From assembly GCF_013368755.1 (NCBI RefSeq), contig NC_049561.1:4898001-4962000 (forward strand): a stretch of DNA of 64,000 bases. The letters are read 5' to 3'. Below the pieces are notes generated by a model. It made no database searches. It was not told the DNA's origin and worked only from the letters and a program-made list of their open reading frames with translations. Positions 62,416-64,000 of the stretch are shown here, piece by piece; the first letter of the stretch is position 1; the number at the start of each line of letters is the position of its first letter. Source of the DNA: Talaromyces rugulosus (taxonomy: Eukaryota > Ascomycota > Eurotiomycetes > Eurotiales > Trichocomaceae). The position numbers and the translations under genes are program-made.

Positions 62416-63207
62416 CACGTATGCATGAGTGTTGAGATTTTCGAGAATTGGAACTTTTCTTATTGGGTGCACGAACAGCGATAAGGAACTCTCTGCATCG
62501 CTACGTATGGATGTATAAAGTCGATTTAGTGTGCCACCAGATCTACTTGCCATCCATTCCAGATTTGGTAGGTCTAGCAAGCCAATCGCCTTCCTTACAA
62601 GAGGCCTTATCAGTCTTAAAAAGCTACGTTAGTTTAGCGCTAGTAGGTAACAAAACCTTGCGCTAACCAATACAATCTCTCCAATAGGAGCTGCAGTCTG
62701 CGATGATGAATCCCTTACAGTACTGGTATACATATACGTATCCCAACATGACCAGTCAGGAAAATTATGTAATGGAGGGGTACGGATAACCGGCATTTTC
62801 ATAATTATTCCACGACTGACTACACGTAGCAGCCACGAAGCGCCCCATTTTGAGCATTAAATCTTCCAGCCCAAGTTCCGTGGCCAAACCCTACATGTCA
62901 CATGGTACAAGAGCCTGATTGGGTTCATTCTCTGTACACTCGTCTCTTTACACGCCCAATTTTTATTCGTTTTCGAATATGAGCGCCGATTGCTCTAGGA
63001 GGCTAATGGGCTCACCAGTCGTGCTTGTTCGAGTGCATCTGTAGTAATCATAGCCGCCCCCAGATGTCTAAGAATGATTTTCCGTAGCAAAAAGGATAAG
63101 AATTCAATCAATTCATAACTAAACCAAAATATCTGCACTGAGCGTTTTAATCTCCTCTTGTGGACCGGAAGGAGAAAGCTGTCGCGTACAGTTTGCAAAT
63201 AATGAAA
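62416..63207. other. Spacer between cnxH and sulfite oxidase genes
   Basis: 792 bp; both flanking genes are on the minus strand. It should contain the cnxH promoter and the sulfite oxidase 3' UTR. No gene, RNA or repeat recognised. Confidence 0.4.
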
Positions 63208-64000
63208 TCACTCATCGACATCACGGGGGTAGGCCTTCCAGTACTCATCCAATTCCTGATCCGTCAGGCCGCCTGGCACGGCATCGTAGCGGGTGAGAGG
63301 AGCCAATGGAATACCACTCTTCTCAAAGGCTGCAATGCGCTTTTTGGTGAGCTCCCGAGTCTTGTTGACGCTGTATACCCTGATTCGGTGGGCCGAGGAC
63401 GTAACGTGAAGACCCCAGTTCCACGCCGCGCGGACGTTGAGCGGTTGTGTGTTCAGTGAGTTGTCCCAGCACCGGCAAACAATCTCAATCCACCCTTCCA
63501 CATCGCACGGGAGATCAATTTCCCACGTCCGCCAGGTCCATTTACCCTTTTTAGACAGTTGTTCTTCCGGTACTGCGTACCAGTTGAAGCCCCCGTCCGC
63601 AGATAGCTCGACACGCTCAGGCCACCGGCCACCGCCAGAGTACGCCCAGCCCTTGCAATGGATCTTGCCATTATGGAAAATTGTTTGTTTACTCCATGGG
63701 GACATGATTGCTGAGCTGACCGGCATCTCCTGGATTTGAATGCCGTCAATTGGGCGCAGGTTGTACTTGCCCACCTGTTGGTTGAAGTACAGATATTCCC
63801 TGGCCTGGACAGGGGCAACTGACGGATTCTCAATAGCCTTGATGCGGTACAGCCACTTGACGCTCCGGGCCCCAATATAACCCATCACAACGACTCGCAA
63901 GGGATAGCCGTGGATCTTGGGGAGCGGCTCGCCATTCATCTCCCAGGCCAAAATGACCTCGTTGGCCTTAACCTTGGACCAGGGAACACTAACAACATAG
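63208..64000 (-). CDS. Sulfite oxidase, C-terminal ~264 residues (5' part beyond the window)
   Basis: Molybdenum-cofactor enzyme oxidising sulfite to sulfate. The visible frame runs from the window edge: YVVSVPWSKVKANEVILAWEMNGEPLPKIHGYPLRVVVMGYIGARSVKWLYRI is the end of the cofactor domain, with GYPLRVVV...GARSVKWL diagnostic of the sulfite oxidase/nitrate reductase group. MPVSSAIMSPW and KGWAYSGGGRWPERVELSADGGFNWY begin the dimerisation (Mo-co dimer) domain, and NTQPLNVRAAWNWGLHVTSSAHRIRVYSVN is its conserved end. The frame stops without a heme/FAD domain after it, so it is not nitrate reductase, which continues into cytochrome b5 and FAD modules. Whether an N-terminal heme domain exists is outside the window. 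It neighbours two molybdopterin synthase genes. Confidence 0.92.
   Translation of the reverse strand, partial: YVVSVPWSKVKANEVILAWEMNGEPLPKIHGYPLRVVVMGYIGARSVKWLYRIKAIENPSVAPVQAREYLYFNQQVGKYNLRPIDGIQIQEMPVSSAIMSPWSKQTIFHNGKIHCKGWAYSGGGRWPERVELSADGGFNWYAVPEEQLSKKGKWTWRTWEIDLPCDVEGWIEIVCRCWDNSLNTQPLNVRAAWNWGLHVTSSAHRIRVYSVNKTRELTKKRIAAFEKSGIPLAPLTRYDAVPGGLTDQELDEYWKAYPRDVDE

Overview
The window looks like nuclear DNA of a filamentous ascomycete, most likely Eurotiomycetes/Eurotiales (Aspergillus-Penicillium-Talaromyces type). The evidence is short 45-80 bp GT-AG introns with CTRAY branch points, dense genes on both strands, and fungus-typical proteins: a Mir-type siderophore transporter, a penicillopepsin-like protease, Zn2Cys6 regulators, 2EXR proteins, and fungal YAK1, RAD26, Mediator-27 and SLX9 orthologues. 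Species is not determined. Gene models were assembled by hand; each spliced model given with exon coordinates has a length divisible by three.

Layout. 0-5 kb is housekeeping: 5' part of glycogen debranching enzyme (-), NAD-glycerol-3-phosphate dehydrogenase (-), and SLX9 (+), divergent from the dehydrogenase. 5-9 kb holds a siderophore/iron MFS transporter and a Ure2p-like glutathione transferase. 9-15 kb is an accessory, partly decayed block: regulator-like remnants, a hexose-type MFS transporter, a cytochrome P450 pseudogene and an intact-looking Zn2Cys6 regulator whose zinc cluster needs a 4-nt microexon. 16-24 kb: gamma-glutamyltranspeptidase, a large disordered protein and an acyl-CoA oxidase-like gene. 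24-30 kb: a gene-poor stretch with tRNA-Glu(UUC), a 2EXR protein and Mediator subunit 27. 30-38 kb: secreted aspartic protease, N-terminal protein methyltransferase, two unknown genes meeting in an 8-bp overlap, and two secreted proteins.

39-55 kb is a conserved housekeeping run: RAD26/CSB (-), YAK1 kinase (+), eIF3c (+), the VPS22 (-)/RPL7 (+) divergent pair and a TDA10/glycerate-kinase-like gene (-). RPL7 has a 588-bp first intron after only 14 coding bases, and its second intron carries a C/D-box snoRNA whose guide matches the 25S rRNA site of the snR39b family.

57-64 kb: a GIT1-like glycerophosphodiester/phosphate MFS transporter, then three minus-strand genes tied to molybdenum cofactor: MoaD-type sulfur carrier (cnxG), MoaE-type large subunit (cnxH) and the 3' part of sulfite oxidase, a cofactor-dependent enzyme. 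The spacer between the first two holds a Tc1/mariner transposase relic, a hairpin MITE, an end of a second MITE, and two of three copies of a tRNA-like (SINE-like) repeat.

No CRISPR, bacterial operon or obviously new enzymatic system is visible. The most unusual features are the 4-nt microexon in the zinc cluster, the intronic snoRNA, the SINE-like family, the linked molybdopterin-synthase/sulfite oxidase genes, a GC-AG intron beside a 24-nt exon, and a 23-nt C homopolymer inside an intron.
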